Origin: Microbacterium sp. zg-B185
Lineage (GTDB): Bacteria; Actinomycetota; Actinomycetes; Actinomycetales; Microbacteriaceae
NCBI RefSeq assembly: GCF_030246885.1
Contig: NZ_CP126739.1
Span: forward strand, 1,488,001 to 1,552,000
DNA length: 64,000 nt
Reading direction: 5' to 3'
Positions 26,236-34,461 of this stretch are shown here, piece after piece. Made by a program: the position numbers and the translations under genes. Below the pieces are notes generated by a model, which had not been told where the DNA came from, made no database searches, and was given only the letters and a program-made list of their open reading frames with translations. The first letter of the stretch is position 1; the number at the start of each line of letters is the position of its first letter.

Positions 26236-27902
26236 ACCGCCGCGGCGGCGGCCCGGCCGGCGATGCGGCCCGAGAAGAGGCATCCGCCCAAGAATGTCCC
26301 TTCCAGCGCACGGTATCCGTGGACCCCGCCGCCGCCGAACCCGCTCGCCTCACCGGCGGCGTACAGACCCGGGATGGGCGCGCCGTCGGTTGCGAGGGCA
26401 CGGCTCTGCAGGTCCGTCTCGATGCCGCCCAGTGACTTGCGGGTCAGGATGTGCAGCTTCACCGCGATGAGCGGACCGGCCTTCGGGTCCAGGATGCGGT
26501 GAGGGTTGGCCGTGCGGACCAGGCGATCGCCTCGGTACGAGCGGGCGGAGCGGAGCATCGCGATCTGCGCGTCCTTGGTGAAGTCGTTCTCGATCTCCCG
26601 ATCGCGGGCCTCGACCTCGGTGCGCATCACCGCGGCATCCAGCACCTCGCCGCCGGGCAGCGCTCGCATCCCGGCGATCAGGTCATCCAGGTTGTCGCGC
26701 ACCACGAAGTCGGCTCCGCTGTCCATGAAGGCCTGGACGGGGCCGGCTGCGCCCTTGCCGAGGCGGGACTTCACCAGGAGCGGGATGTCACGACCGGTCA
26801 GGTCGGGGTTCTGCTCGCTGCCGGAGAGCGTGAACTCCTTCTCGATGATCTGCCGCGACAGCACGAACCAGCTGTGGTCGTGGCCGCTGGTGCGCAGGTG
26901 CGCAAGCGTGCCGAGCGTGTCGAAGCCCGGGAACAGCGGCACGGGCAGTCGCCGGCCGGTCGCGTCCAGCCACAGGGAGGACGGACCGGGCAGGATCCGG
27001 ATGCCGTGCAGCGGCCACACCGGACCCCAGTTCTGAATGCCCTCCACGTAGTGCCACATCCGGTCGCCGTTGATCAGGCGGGCACCGGCCTGCTCGGAGA
27101 CGGCGAGCATGGAACCGTCGACGTACGCCGGGACGCCCGAGAGCATCGCGGAGGGCGGCTCGCCGAGACGGGCAGGCCACTGCGCACGGACCATCTCGTG
27201 GTTGCCGCCGATCCCGCCCGAGGAGACGATGGTGGCTCCCGCGGTGATCTCGAACGCTCCGACCACTTCGCGTGAGCTGGCCATGCCCCGGGCGGCGCCG
27301 GACGGGGCCAGGATCTCGCCGGCAGCGCCGGTGACCACCCCGTCCGCACTCGTCAGCGTGTGCACGCGGTGGCGGGGCAGGATCGTCAGCAGACCGCGCG
27401 CTTCGCCGTCCTCGACGGCGGATTGGAACGGGGCCACCACGCCGGGTCCGGTGCCCCAGGTGATGTGGAAGCGCGGGACGGAGTTGCCCGGTCCGGTCGC
27501 GGTGTAGCCGCCCCGTTCGGCCCAGCCGACGACGGGGAAGAACCCCATGCCCTTCTGCCGCAGCCACGATCGCTTCTCCTCGTGGGCGAACTGCAGATAC
27601 GCCTCGGCCCAGCGCCGCGGCCACGCGTCCTCGTCGCGGTCGAATCCGGCGGTGCCGAACCAATCCTGGTGCGCGAGCGCGAAGGAGTCCTTGATCCCCA
27701 TCCGGCTCTGCTCGGGCGAGTCGATGAAGAACAGACCGCCGAAGGACCACCACGCCTGCCCGCCGAGGTTGGTCCGCGGCTCCTGGTCCACGAGCAGAAC
27801 GCGCTTGCCGGCCGCGAGGGCCTCGGCGGCGGCGACGAGTCCGGCCAGCCCCCATCCGATCACCAGGATGTCAGCGGAGTGCGAGGTGGGCGATGCGGGC
27901 AT
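26232..27902 (-). CDS. FAD-binding dehydrogenase (3-ketosteroid-delta-1-dehydrogenase-like)
   Basis: 556 residues. The N-terminal Rossmann motif ADILVIGWGLAGLVAAAEALAAGKRVLLVDQEP binds FAD, and the C terminus has the second FAD contact GLYAAGEASGFGGGGVHGYRALEGTFLGGCLFSGRIAGRAA. It belongs to the fumarate reductase/succinate dehydrogenase flavoprotein superfamily, in the branch often annotated as FAD-binding dehydrogenase or KstD-like; a steroid substrate is not supported by the neighbours. The ATG at 27902 has GAAGGAGT upstream on the minus strand. It follows the globin gene by 36 bases and may be cotranscribed with it. Confidence 0.88.
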   Translation of the reverse strand: MPASPTSHSADILVIGWGLAGLVAAAEALAAGKRVLLVDQEPRTNLGGQAWWSFGGLFFIDSPEQSRMGIKDSFALAHQDWFGTAGFDRDEDAWPRRWAEAYLQFAHEEKRSWLRQKGMGFFPVVGWAERGGYTATGPGNSVPRFHITWGTGPGVVAPFQSAVEDGEARGLLTILPRHRVHTLTSADGVVTGAAGEILAPSGAARGMASSREVVGAFEITAGATIVSSGGIGGNHEMVRAQWPARLGEPPSAMLSGVPAYVDGSMLAVSEQAGARLINGDRMWHYVEGIQNWGPVWPLHGIRILPGPSSLWLDATGRRLPVPLFPGFDTLGTLAHLRTSGHDHSWFVLSRQIIEKEFTLSGSEQNPDLTGRDIPLLVKSRLGKGAAGPVQAFMDSGADFVVRDNLDDLIAGMRALPGGEVLDAAVMRTEVEARDREIENDFTKDAQIAMLRSARSYRGDRLVRTANPHRILDPKAGPLIAVKLHILTRKSLGGIETDLQSRALATDGAPIPGLYAAGEASGFGGGGVHGYRALEGTFLGGCLFSGRIAGRAAAAAV

Positions 27903-27938
27903 GGCGACTCCTTCGTCGGGGCGGTGCAGCTCAGCGCG

Positions 27939-28391
27939 TCAGTGCGGGGGAGTCTGCGGTGAGAGGGGCAGTCCGGTCGTGCTGCGCCCGCCGGCCGAGG
28001 GACCGATGCCGGACGGTTCGAAGGTGTTGACCATCGCGAAGGCGGCCCGTTGCAGGTAGTCCCACAGCGTCTCCTCGTGCAGCGGCGCGAGCTTCAGCTC
28101 GTCCACCGCGACGCGCATGTGCGCGAGCCACCGGTCCCGCGCGTCGGGGTTGACATGGAACGCCGCGTGCCGCATCCGCAGCCGTGGGTGGCCGCGCTGC
28201 TCGCTGTAGGTGCCCGGCCCGCCCCAGTACTGCTCGAGGAACATCGTCAGGCGCTCTTTGGCGGGTTCCAGGTCGTCCTCGGGATACATCGGCCGCATCA
28301 CCGGATCGTCGGCGACGCCCCGGTAGAACGCGTCGACCAGTCGGACGAAGGTCTCGTGACCGCCGACCTCATCGTAGAAGCTGATGCTCAT
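27939..28391 (-). CDS. group II truncated haemoglobin (trHbO/GlbO-like)
   Basis: 150 residues from the ATG at 28391, which overlaps the mscS stop as ATGA. The globin core runs SFYDEVGGHETFVRLVDAFYRGVADDPVMRPMYPEDDL, then LEQYWGGPGTYSEQRGHPRLRMRHAAFHVNPDARDRWL; the proximal histidine is in LRMRHAAF and the conserved Trp of group II in ARDRWL. Such proteins bind O2 or NO in the cytoplasm and are tied to membrane respiration in mycobacteria. The C-terminal 20 residues are disordered. Confidence 0.92.
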   Translation of the reverse strand: MSISFYDEVGGHETFVRLVDAFYRGVADDPVMRPMYPEDDLEPAKERLTMFLEQYWGGPGTYSEQRGHPRLRMRHAAFHVNPDARDRWLAHMRVAVDELKLAPLHEETLWDYLQRAAFAMVNTFEPSGIGPSAGGRSTTGLPLSPQTPPH

Positions 28392-29461
28392 CGGGGTCCT
28401 TCGGGTGTCTGTGGGGGCTTCTTGAGCGGGCGCTTGGGCCGCCACACGGCGCGATCCGGCGGCGCCGGATCGGTGGTGACCTTCGTCGGGCGAGTCTTCG
28501 GGGGGTTCGCGCCACGCACCCGCTGCGCTCCGTCCAGGCCGCTCAGGGTGATCGAGTTGAGCTGCGGCAGCGTGAGCCCCAGGTTCTCGGCCATGTTGAG
28601 CACGCGCATCCGCAGTTCTCGCGCGACGTCATCCTTCGCGTTGGCGCGGGTCTTCATCACGAGCCGGATGATCAGCGCGTCGCCGGAGACGGACTCCAGA
28701 CCCCAGACCTCAGGCTTGTCGATCACACGGGTTCGCCATTTCGGATCCTTCGCGAGGTCCTGCATGGTCTGTAGCAGCGCAGCCTCCACCTCGGGGATGT
28801 CCGAGCCCACCGGCAGGGCGAGGTCCACGATCACCCGGGACCAGCCCATCGACATGTTGCCGATTCGGGTGATCTCGCCGTTGCGCACGTACCAGAGGGT
28901 GCCGTTGACGTCTCGCACGGTGGTGACGCGCACGCTGACATACTCCACGATGCCGGTCGCCAGACCCAGATCGACGACGTCCCCGATGCCGACCTGGTCC
29001 TCGGCGACGATGAAGATGCCGTTGAGCACGTCTTTGACGATGTTCTGCGCGCCGAAACCCAGGCCGGCGCCGATCGCCGCCGTCAGCAGGGTCAGCGAGG
29101 CCAGGGCGTTCGGCGCCAGCACGTTCACGATCAGCAGCAGAGTGACGACGACGATCGACACGTTCACGATGTTCTGCAGGATCGATCCGAGGGTGCGCGT
29201 GCGCTGCACCAGACGGATCGACGCGAGCGGTGAGCGATCCAGCGCCTGCGTGTCATCCACGTTGGCTTTGCTCTTTGCGCCGTTCACGATGCGCCCGACG
29301 ACACGGCGGATGACCAGTCTGAGGACCCAGCCGATCAGGAAGGCGCCGAGCAGGATCGCGAGCACGCGGACGACGTTCCATCCCGCTTCGGCGAAGAAGC
29401 GGCCCACCTCGGCCCAGAACTCGGGGTTGGTGATCGTCGGGTCCGCAGCAGTCCACATCAT
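28388..29461 (-). CDS. mechanosensitive ion channel, MscS family
   Basis: 357 residues. An N-terminal transmembrane segment (VVRVLAILLGAFLIGWVLRLVI) and a second and third (VNVSIVVVTLLLIVNVLAPNALASLTLLTAAIGAGLGFGAQNIVKDVLNGIFIV) match MscS TM1-TM3, the last being the pore helix; the beta domain (EDQVGIGDVVDLGLATGIVEYVSVRVTTVRD) and the cytoplasmic cage follow. It opens under membrane tension. The ATG at 29461 is chosen because TAGGAT (29469-29474, minus strand) ends seven bases before it. A GTG further upstream would lie one base from this hexamer. Confidence 0.92.
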   Translation of the reverse strand: MMWTAADPTITNPEFWAEVGRFFAEAGWNVVRVLAILLGAFLIGWVLRLVIRRVVGRIVNGAKSKANVDDTQALDRSPLASIRLVQRTRTLGSILQNIVNVSIVVVTLLLIVNVLAPNALASLTLLTAAIGAGLGFGAQNIVKDVLNGIFIVAEDQVGIGDVVDLGLATGIVEYVSVRVTTVRDVNGTLWYVRNGEITRIGNMSMGWSRVIVDLALPVGSDIPEVEAALLQTMQDLAKDPKWRTRVIDKPEVWGLESVSGDALIIRLVMKTRANAKDDVARELRMRVLNMAENLGLTLPQLNSITLSGLDGAQRVRGANPPKTRPTKVTTDPAPPDRAVWRPKRPLKKPPQTPEGPR

Positions 29462-29468
29462 CGTCACG

Positions 29469-29474
29469 ATCCTA
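29469..29474 (-). promoter_or_regulatory. -10 hexamer of the mscS-globin operon (leaderless)
   Basis: TAGGAT on the minus strand, seven bases before the ATG at 29461. It sits just past the pepN terminator hairpin. Confidence 0.5.
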
Positions 29475-29479
29475 ACGAG

Positions 29480-29519
29480 GGACGCCTCGGCGCCGCCTGA
29501 GTGCGGGGCCGAGGCGTCC
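29480..29519 (-). terminator. hairpin terminator after pepN
   Basis: GGACGCCTCGGC (29480-29491) pairs perfectly with GCCGAGGCGTCC (29508-29519), with a short inner CCGC/GCGG stem in the loop. It begins 10 bases past the pepN stop. The downstream T-run is weak, as is common in actinobacteria. Confidence 0.75.
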
Positions 29520-29529
29520 GATCACATCG

Positions 29530-32073
29530 TCACTCCGCGTCGCGGGCCTGCACGGCCAGGGCGCGCTCGACGCCCGCGAGGTTCTCCTCCACGAGCCGAC
29601 GCAGCGCGGGGGAGGCAGCGCCGTTGGCCGTCAGCCACGCCCGCGTCGCGTCGCGCAGCTCCAGGTTCGCCAGCGGCGCCGGATACAGCCCGACGATGAT
29701 GTACTGCGCGATCTGGTAGGAGCGGGACTCCCAGATCGGCAGCAGCATGTCGAAGTACGGCTGGATGAAATCGCCGAGTTGGCCGACGGTGGCCGGATGC
29801 TGGAACCCGAGCGCCGTGGAGCGCACGATCGTGTTCGGCTGGTCATCGTTCTCGATGATCGAATTCCACGCCGCGCGCTTGGTGGCCGGCTGCGGGATCG
29901 ATGCCCTCGCCTGCGCCGCGAACTCCCCGCCCTTGGCGGTGTTGTCGGCGGCGAGCGCCGCATCGATCGTCTTCTCGTGCGCCACCCCACCGGCCGCGAG
30001 GGAGATCAGCAGCTGCCAGGACAGGTCGGTGTCGATCTGGAGACCCTCCAGCGTCCGCTCGCCATCGCGCAGGGACGCCACGATCGCCCAGTGCTCAGGC
30101 GTCGACGCCGCGGTCGCGAACGCGGTCACGAACTGGAGCTGGCTGTCGCTGCCCGGTTCGGCCGCCTGCGCGAGCGCCCACAGCCCGTCCGCCACCTTCT
30201 CGCGTGCCGCCGTGCGCTTCTCGGGCGCCACGTAGGCGTTCGCGGCGAGCTGCAGCTGGCCGAGCGTGGTGCGCACCGTCGTGGACTCGGTCTCGCTGCC
30301 GATGTTGCGCAGCACGAGATCGATGTACGCGCTGGGGGAGGATTCGGCATCGCGGGTCTGGTCCCACGCCGCACCCCACACCAGCGATCGGGCGAGCGGG
30401 TCGGTGATGCTGCCGAGGTGCTCTATCGCGGTGGCGAGCGAGCGCTCGTCGAGCCGGATCTTCGCGTAGGCGAGGTCCTCGTCGTTCAGCAGGACCAGGT
30501 CGGGGCGCTTCTGGCCCTTCAGCTCGGGCACCTCCGTGAGGTCGCCGTCCACATCCAGCTCGACGTGGTGCGCGCGCTGGAGACCGTTGTCCGTGACGTT
30601 GTAGAAGCCGACTCCGAGCCGGTGCGGGCGGATCGTGGGATAGTCCGCCGGGGCGGTCTGCAAGATGGCGAACCGGGTAATCGTGCCGTCCGTGTCCGCG
30701 GAGATCACCGGCGTCAGAGTGTTCACTCCTGCCGTCTCGAGCCACTTCTTGGACCACGTGCCCAGCTCGCGGCCGCTGGTCGCCTCCAGCTCGGAGAGCA
30801 GGTCGGACAGCTCGGTGTTGCCCCATTCGTTCTTCTGGAAGTACTGCGCGACCCCGGCGAAGAACGCCTCGATGCCCACCCATGCGGCCAGCTGCTTGAG
30901 CACCGAACCGCCCTTGGCGTACGTGATGCCGTCGAAGTTGACCTGGACGTCCTCGAGATCTGCGATCTCGGCCACGACGGGGTGCGTGGAGGGGAGCTGG
31001 TCCTGACGGTATGCCCAGGTCTTCTCCATCGCGTTGAAGGTCGTCCAGGCCTCGGTCCACTCGGTGGCCTCGGCGGTGGCGATCGTCGACGCCCACTCGG
31101 CGAAGGACTCGTTGAGCCACAGGTCGTTCCACCATTTCATGGTGACCAGGTCGCCGAACCACATGTGCGCCAGTTCGTGCAGGATCGTCACCACGCGGCG
31201 CTCCTTGATGGCGTCGGTGACCTTGCTGCGGAAGACGTAGGACTCGGTGAAGGTCACCGCGCCGGCGTTCTCCATCGCGCCGGCGTTGAACTCCGGAACG
31301 AACAGCTGGTCGTACTTGGCGAAGGGATACGGGTAGTCGAACTTCTCCTCGTAGTACGCGAAGCCCTGGCGGGTCTTCTCGAAGATGTAATCGGCATCCA
31401 GGAACTGCCACAGGCTTTTGCGCGCGTACACACCCAGGGGGATGACGCGGCCGGAGGCGCTGGTCAGCTCCGAGAAGATCTCCTCGTAGGGGCCGGCGAT
31501 GATGGCGGTGATGTAGGAGGAGATCGGCGGTGTGGGCTCGAACGTCCAGGTCGCCCGGCCGTCACCGTGCTTCTTCGGCTCGGGAGTGGGGGAGTTGGAG
31601 ACGACCTTCCACGGTTCCGGAGCGGTGACGGTGAACTGGAACGCGGCCTTCAGGTCGGGCTGCTCGAATACGGCGAAGACGCGACGTGAATCGGGAACCT
31701 CGAACTGCGAGTAGAGGTAGACCTCCTCGTCGACGGGGTCCACGAAGCGGTGCAGTCCCTCGCCGGTGTTCGTGTAGAGGCAGTCCGCGTCCACGATCAG
31801 CTCGTTCTCACGCTCCAGGCCGGTCAGCGCGATCCGCGAGTCGGCGAACGCCGACACGGGCACGTCGCGGCCGTTGAGCGTGATGGAGTGGACCTCGCGT
31901 GCGATCAGGTCGATGAATGTGTCGGCGCCCTCGGTGGCGGAGAAGGTGACGACCGTGCGCGAGCCGAAGACCTCGGCGCCCTTCGTCAGATCGAGCGCAA
32001 CGTCGTACGAGTGGGTGTCCACGATCGCGCGGCGCTCCTGCGCCTCGATGCGGGTGAGGTTCTCTCCAGGCAC
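29530..32073 (-). CDS. pepN: aminopeptidase N (M1 family)
   Basis: 847 residues. The exopeptidase motif is GAMENAG and the zinc site HELAHMW has His299 and His303 with Glu300, followed by the downstream zinc Glu in NESFAEWAS. An N-terminal beta domain precedes the catalytic domain, and the ERAP1-like C-terminal domain is complete (about 530-847). The enzyme removes N-terminal residues from peptides made by Clp and other proteases in the cytoplasm. A possible -10 (TAGGCT on the minus strand, 32143-32148) lies about 70 bases upstream, giving a leader with GGGAG before the ATG. Confidence 0.96.
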   Translation of the reverse strand: MPGENLTRIEAQERRAIVDTHSYDVALDLTKGAEVFGSRTVVTFSATEGADTFIDLIAREVHSITLNGRDVPVSAFADSRIALTGLERENELIVDADCLYTNTGEGLHRFVDPVDEEVYLYSQFEVPDSRRVFAVFEQPDLKAAFQFTVTAPEPWKVVSNSPTPEPKKHGDGRATWTFEPTPPISSYITAIIAGPYEEIFSELTSASGRVIPLGVYARKSLWQFLDADYIFEKTRQGFAYYEEKFDYPYPFAKYDQLFVPEFNAGAMENAGAVTFTESYVFRSKVTDAIKERRVVTILHELAHMWFGDLVTMKWWNDLWLNESFAEWASTIATAEATEWTEAWTTFNAMEKTWAYRQDQLPSTHPVVAEIADLEDVQVNFDGITYAKGGSVLKQLAAWVGIEAFFAGVAQYFQKNEWGNTELSDLLSELEATSGRELGTWSKKWLETAGVNTLTPVISADTDGTITRFAILQTAPADYPTIRPHRLGVGFYNVTDNGLQRAHHVELDVDGDLTEVPELKGQKRPDLVLLNDEDLAYAKIRLDERSLATAIEHLGSITDPLARSLVWGAAWDQTRDAESSPSAYIDLVLRNIGSETESTTVRTTLGQLQLAANAYVAPEKRTAAREKVADGLWALAQAAEPGSDSQLQFVTAFATAASTPEHWAIVASLRDGERTLEGLQIDTDLSWQLLISLAAGGVAHEKTIDAALAADNTAKGGEFAAQARASIPQPATKRAAWNSIIENDDQPNTIVRSTALGFQHPATVGQLGDFIQPYFDMLLPIWESRSYQIAQYIIVGLYPAPLANLELRDATRAWLTANGAASPALRRLVEENLAGVERALAVQARDAE

Positions 32074-32238
32074 GGCAGCTCCCGATGTGTAGGGGTTCGG
32101 ATGTCACGAGAGCGGCGGATGGCCGGCGCTGGCAACCTCCCCAGCCTACGTCAGGGCGCCCTCCCGTGACCGGCTGCGTCGCGTCGAGATCGCCTCACGC
32201 GAGGGCGTCGCGGCCCGCCCACCACTTCCGCGGCTCCG

Positions 32239-32244
32239 TAGACT
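32239..32244 (+). promoter_or_regulatory. -10 hexamer of the rpiB-nei operon (leaderless)
   Basis: TAGACT ends seven bases before the ATG at 32252. Confidence 0.5.
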
Positions 32245-32251
32245 GAGGGCC

Positions 32252-32797
32252 ATGCGCATCCACATCGCGACCGATCACGCCGGCCTCGAATTCTCCACCC
32301 AGCTGCAGCACCACCTCGCGGGTCAGGGGCACGACGTCGTGGATCACGGTCCGCTCGAATACGAGCCCCTCGACGACTACCCGGCGTTCTGCATCCGCGC
32401 CGCTCAGGCGGTCATCGCCGATCAGGAGGCCGGGATCGACGCTCTCGGAGTCGTCTTCGGCGGGTCGGGCAACGGCGAGCAGATCTCCGCGAACAAGGTC
32501 CGCGGCATCCGTGCGGCACTCGTGTGGAGCATCGCCACGGCGGAACTGGCCCGCGAGCACAACGACGCGAACGTCATCGCGATCGGGGCCCGCCAGCACA
32601 CCTTCGAAGAGGCGGCATCCTTCATCGATCGATTCGTCGCCACGCCGTTCTCCGGCGAGGAGCGCCACGCGCGTCGCATCGCGCAGATCGCGGCGTTCGA
32701 GCGCGACGGTGTGCTGGAACCGGACCCGCGGGCCGGCGCCGAACGACCCGACGTGCTCGCCGCCGCCGACAGTTCGTTCGACCCCGAAGCCGGCTGA
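32252..32797 (+). CDS. rpiB: ribose-5-phosphate isomerase B (RpiB/LacAB family)
   Basis: 181 residues, starting MRIHIATDHAGLEFSTQLQ. The active-site loop GGSGNGEQISANKVRGIRAAL contains Glu76, which replaces the cysteine base used by E. coli RpiB and matches the mycobacterial enzyme. It interconverts ribose-5-phosphate and ribulose-5-phosphate. Actinobacterial members are a little longer than typical RpiB because of a C-terminal helix, as here. Its stop shares a base with the next ATG, so the DNA glycosylase is coupled to it. Confidence 0.93.
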   Translation: MRIHIATDHAGLEFSTQLQHHLAGQGHDVVDHGPLEYEPLDDYPAFCIRAAQAVIADQEAGIDALGVVFGGSGNGEQISANKVRGIRAALVWSIATAELAREHNDANVIAIGARQHTFEEAASFIDRFVATPFSGEERHARRIAQIAAFERDGVLEPDPRAGAERPDVLAAADSSFDPEAG

Positions 32798-33795
32798 TGC
32801 CGGAGGGGCATTCCGTCCACCGGATCGCCCGACAGTTCGACCGGAACTTCGTCGGGCGCACGGTCGCCGCATCCAGTCCGCAAGGCAGGTTCGCCGAAGG
32901 CGCGCAGATCCTCAGCGGTCGCACCGCGACGGCGGTGCGTGCGGTGGGCAAGCAGATGTTCCTGGAGTTCGACGACGATCTGTGGCTCCGCGTCCACCTG
33001 GGTATGTACGGGGCGTGGGACTTCGCCGGCGAGATCGAGGCGGACCCGACGATCGCATCGGCCAACGGCCGGATGGGTCAGACCAACCAGCGTGGCACGG
33101 CGCTGGATGCCCCGATCCTGGATGCGGCGGGCGAGAACTCACTGACCTCGATCGGAGCACCGCGCCGTGCCCGCGTGCGCGTGCGCATGTCCGAGCAGAC
33201 GACCGGCCTCGCCGACGACGGGGACGCCTGGCCGCCTCCGGTGGTCGGGCAGGTCCGGCTGCGGCTTCTCACCGACCTCACCTGCGCGGACCTGCGTGGA
33301 CCGACTGCCTGTGAGCTGCAGACGCCCGACGAGGTCGCCGCCACGATCGCGAAGCTCGGGCCCGATCCGCTGGTGGACGACATCGCTGAGGGGGAGGAGC
33401 GGTTCGTCGCAGTCGCGCGGCGCAAGCCCACCCCGATCGGCCAGCTGCTGATGGATCAGAGCGTGGTCAGCGGCATCGGCAACGTGTACCGCGCGGAACT
33501 GCTCTTCCGCGCCAGGCAGAACCCGCACACACCGGGACGCGATGTCCCCGACGACGTGCTGCGACACCTGTGGCACGACTGGGTCCGCCTGCTCGCGATC
33601 GGAGTGGAGACCGGGCAGATGATGACGATGGACGACCTGGATCCGGAGGCGTACCGCGCGGCCATGGCCAGCCGTGACGATCGCCACTGGGTGTACCACC
33701 GCGCGGGCTTGCCCTGCCGGGTCTGCGGCACGGCGATCGCGGTCGAGGAGATGGCCACCCGCAAGCTGTATTGGTGCCCCTACTGCCAGAGGTGA
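32797..33795 (+). CDS. Fpg/Nei-family DNA glycosylase (Nei2-like)
   Basis: 332 residues. After the initiator methionine comes PEGHSVHRIARQFDRNFVGR, with the catalytic proline and glutamate of the family; the helix-two-turns-helix is DQSVVSGIGNVYRAELLFRAR, and the C-terminal zinc finger is CRVCGTAIAVEEMATRKLYWCPYCQ. It excises oxidised bases and cuts the strand by beta/delta elimination. PEGH rather than PELPE places it near endonuclease VIII/Nei2 types. The ATG at 32797 overlaps the rpiB stop by one base. Confidence 0.93.
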   Translation: MPEGHSVHRIARQFDRNFVGRTVAASSPQGRFAEGAQILSGRTATAVRAVGKQMFLEFDDDLWLRVHLGMYGAWDFAGEIEADPTIASANGRMGQTNQRGTALDAPILDAAGENSLTSIGAPRRARVRVRMSEQTTGLADDGDAWPPPVVGQVRLRLLTDLTCADLRGPTACELQTPDEVAATIAKLGPDPLVDDIAEGEERFVAVARRKPTPIGQLLMDQSVVSGIGNVYRAELLFRARQNPHTPGRDVPDDVLRHLWHDWVRLLAIGVETGQMMTMDDLDPEAYRAAMASRDDRHWVYHRAGLPCRVCGTAIAVEEMATRKLYWCPYCQR

Positions 33796-33812
33796 GGCGG
33801 TGCGACGGACCG

Positions 33813-33818
33813 TAGCAT
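33813..33818 (+). promoter_or_regulatory. -10 hexamer of the PaiB-like gene (leaderless)
   Basis: TAGCAT ends seven bases before the ATG at 33826. It overlaps an alternative ATG at 33817, which can therefore be discounted. Confidence 0.5.
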
Positions 33819-33825
33819 GGTCAGC

Positions 33826-34461
33826 ATGCGTCAGAACCCGAGCTTCACCATGACGGATGTCGCGGAGCTGCGTCGCCTCATCGACCGCAACCCGTGGGTG
33901 ACCCTGGTCAGCGATACACAGGACGGCCTCGTCGCCTCCCACTATGCCGTGCTGCTGGACGAGGGCCGGGACGATCTGACCATCGTCGGACACGTCGGCA
34001 AGCCGGACGACATGATCCACGGCCTGGGCGCAGGTGAGCTGCTGGTCGTGGTGCAGGGTCCGCACGGCTACATCTCGCCCGGCTGGTACGGCGACGCGCA
34101 GAGCGTGCCCACCTGGAACTTCGTCTCCGCGCACCTGTCCGGCATCCCGGAGGTGCTCACTCCCGAGGAGAACCTGGCGGTGCTGGATCGTCTGGTGACG
34201 CGGTTCGAGTCCCGCCTGCCGGAGCCGCGGATGATGTGGGAACGACCCAACGATCCCGCGTTCGTCGAGCGCCTCGAGCGCGGGACCATCGGCTTCCGCC
34301 TGACTCCCAGGAGGATCGTGGCCAAACGCAAGCTGAGCCAGAACAAGGCCGCTGAGGTCGTGGAGACCGTGATCGCCCAGCTCGAGGGCGACGGCCCGTA
34401 CGCCAATCCCGCCTTGGCCGCCGAGATGCGCCGCGCCCACGAGGCGATGGCGCGCGCGTGA
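33826..34461 (+). CDS. FMN-binding PaiB-type negative regulator family protein
   Basis: 211 residues. The fold is a split-barrel flavin-binding domain: ASHYAVLLDEG, GHVGKPDDMIHGL, VVVQGPHGYISPGWYGDAQSVPTWNFVSAHLSG and the C-terminal IVAKRKLSQNK are the conserved PaiB segments. PaiB was described as a repressor of sporulation and protease genes in Bacillus, but no DNA-binding domain is visible and many members are probably flavin enzymes. The start at 33826 is set by the promoter. The downstream amidohydrolase overlaps it by four bases. Confidence 0.88.
   Translation: MRQNPSFTMTDVAELRRLIDRNPWVTLVSDTQDGLVASHYAVLLDEGRDDLTIVGHVGKPDDMIHGLGAGELLVVVQGPHGYISPGWYGDAQSVPTWNFVSAHLSGIPEVLTPEENLAVLDRLVTRFESRLPEPRMMWERPNDPAFVERLERGTIGFRLTPRRIVAKRKLSQNKAAEVVETVIAQLEGDGPYANPALAAEMRRAHEAMARA

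Noticed and set aside
28010..28025. GGTTCGAAGG as a second LexA box
   Set aside because: It lies inside the globin coding sequence and only one half-site matches.
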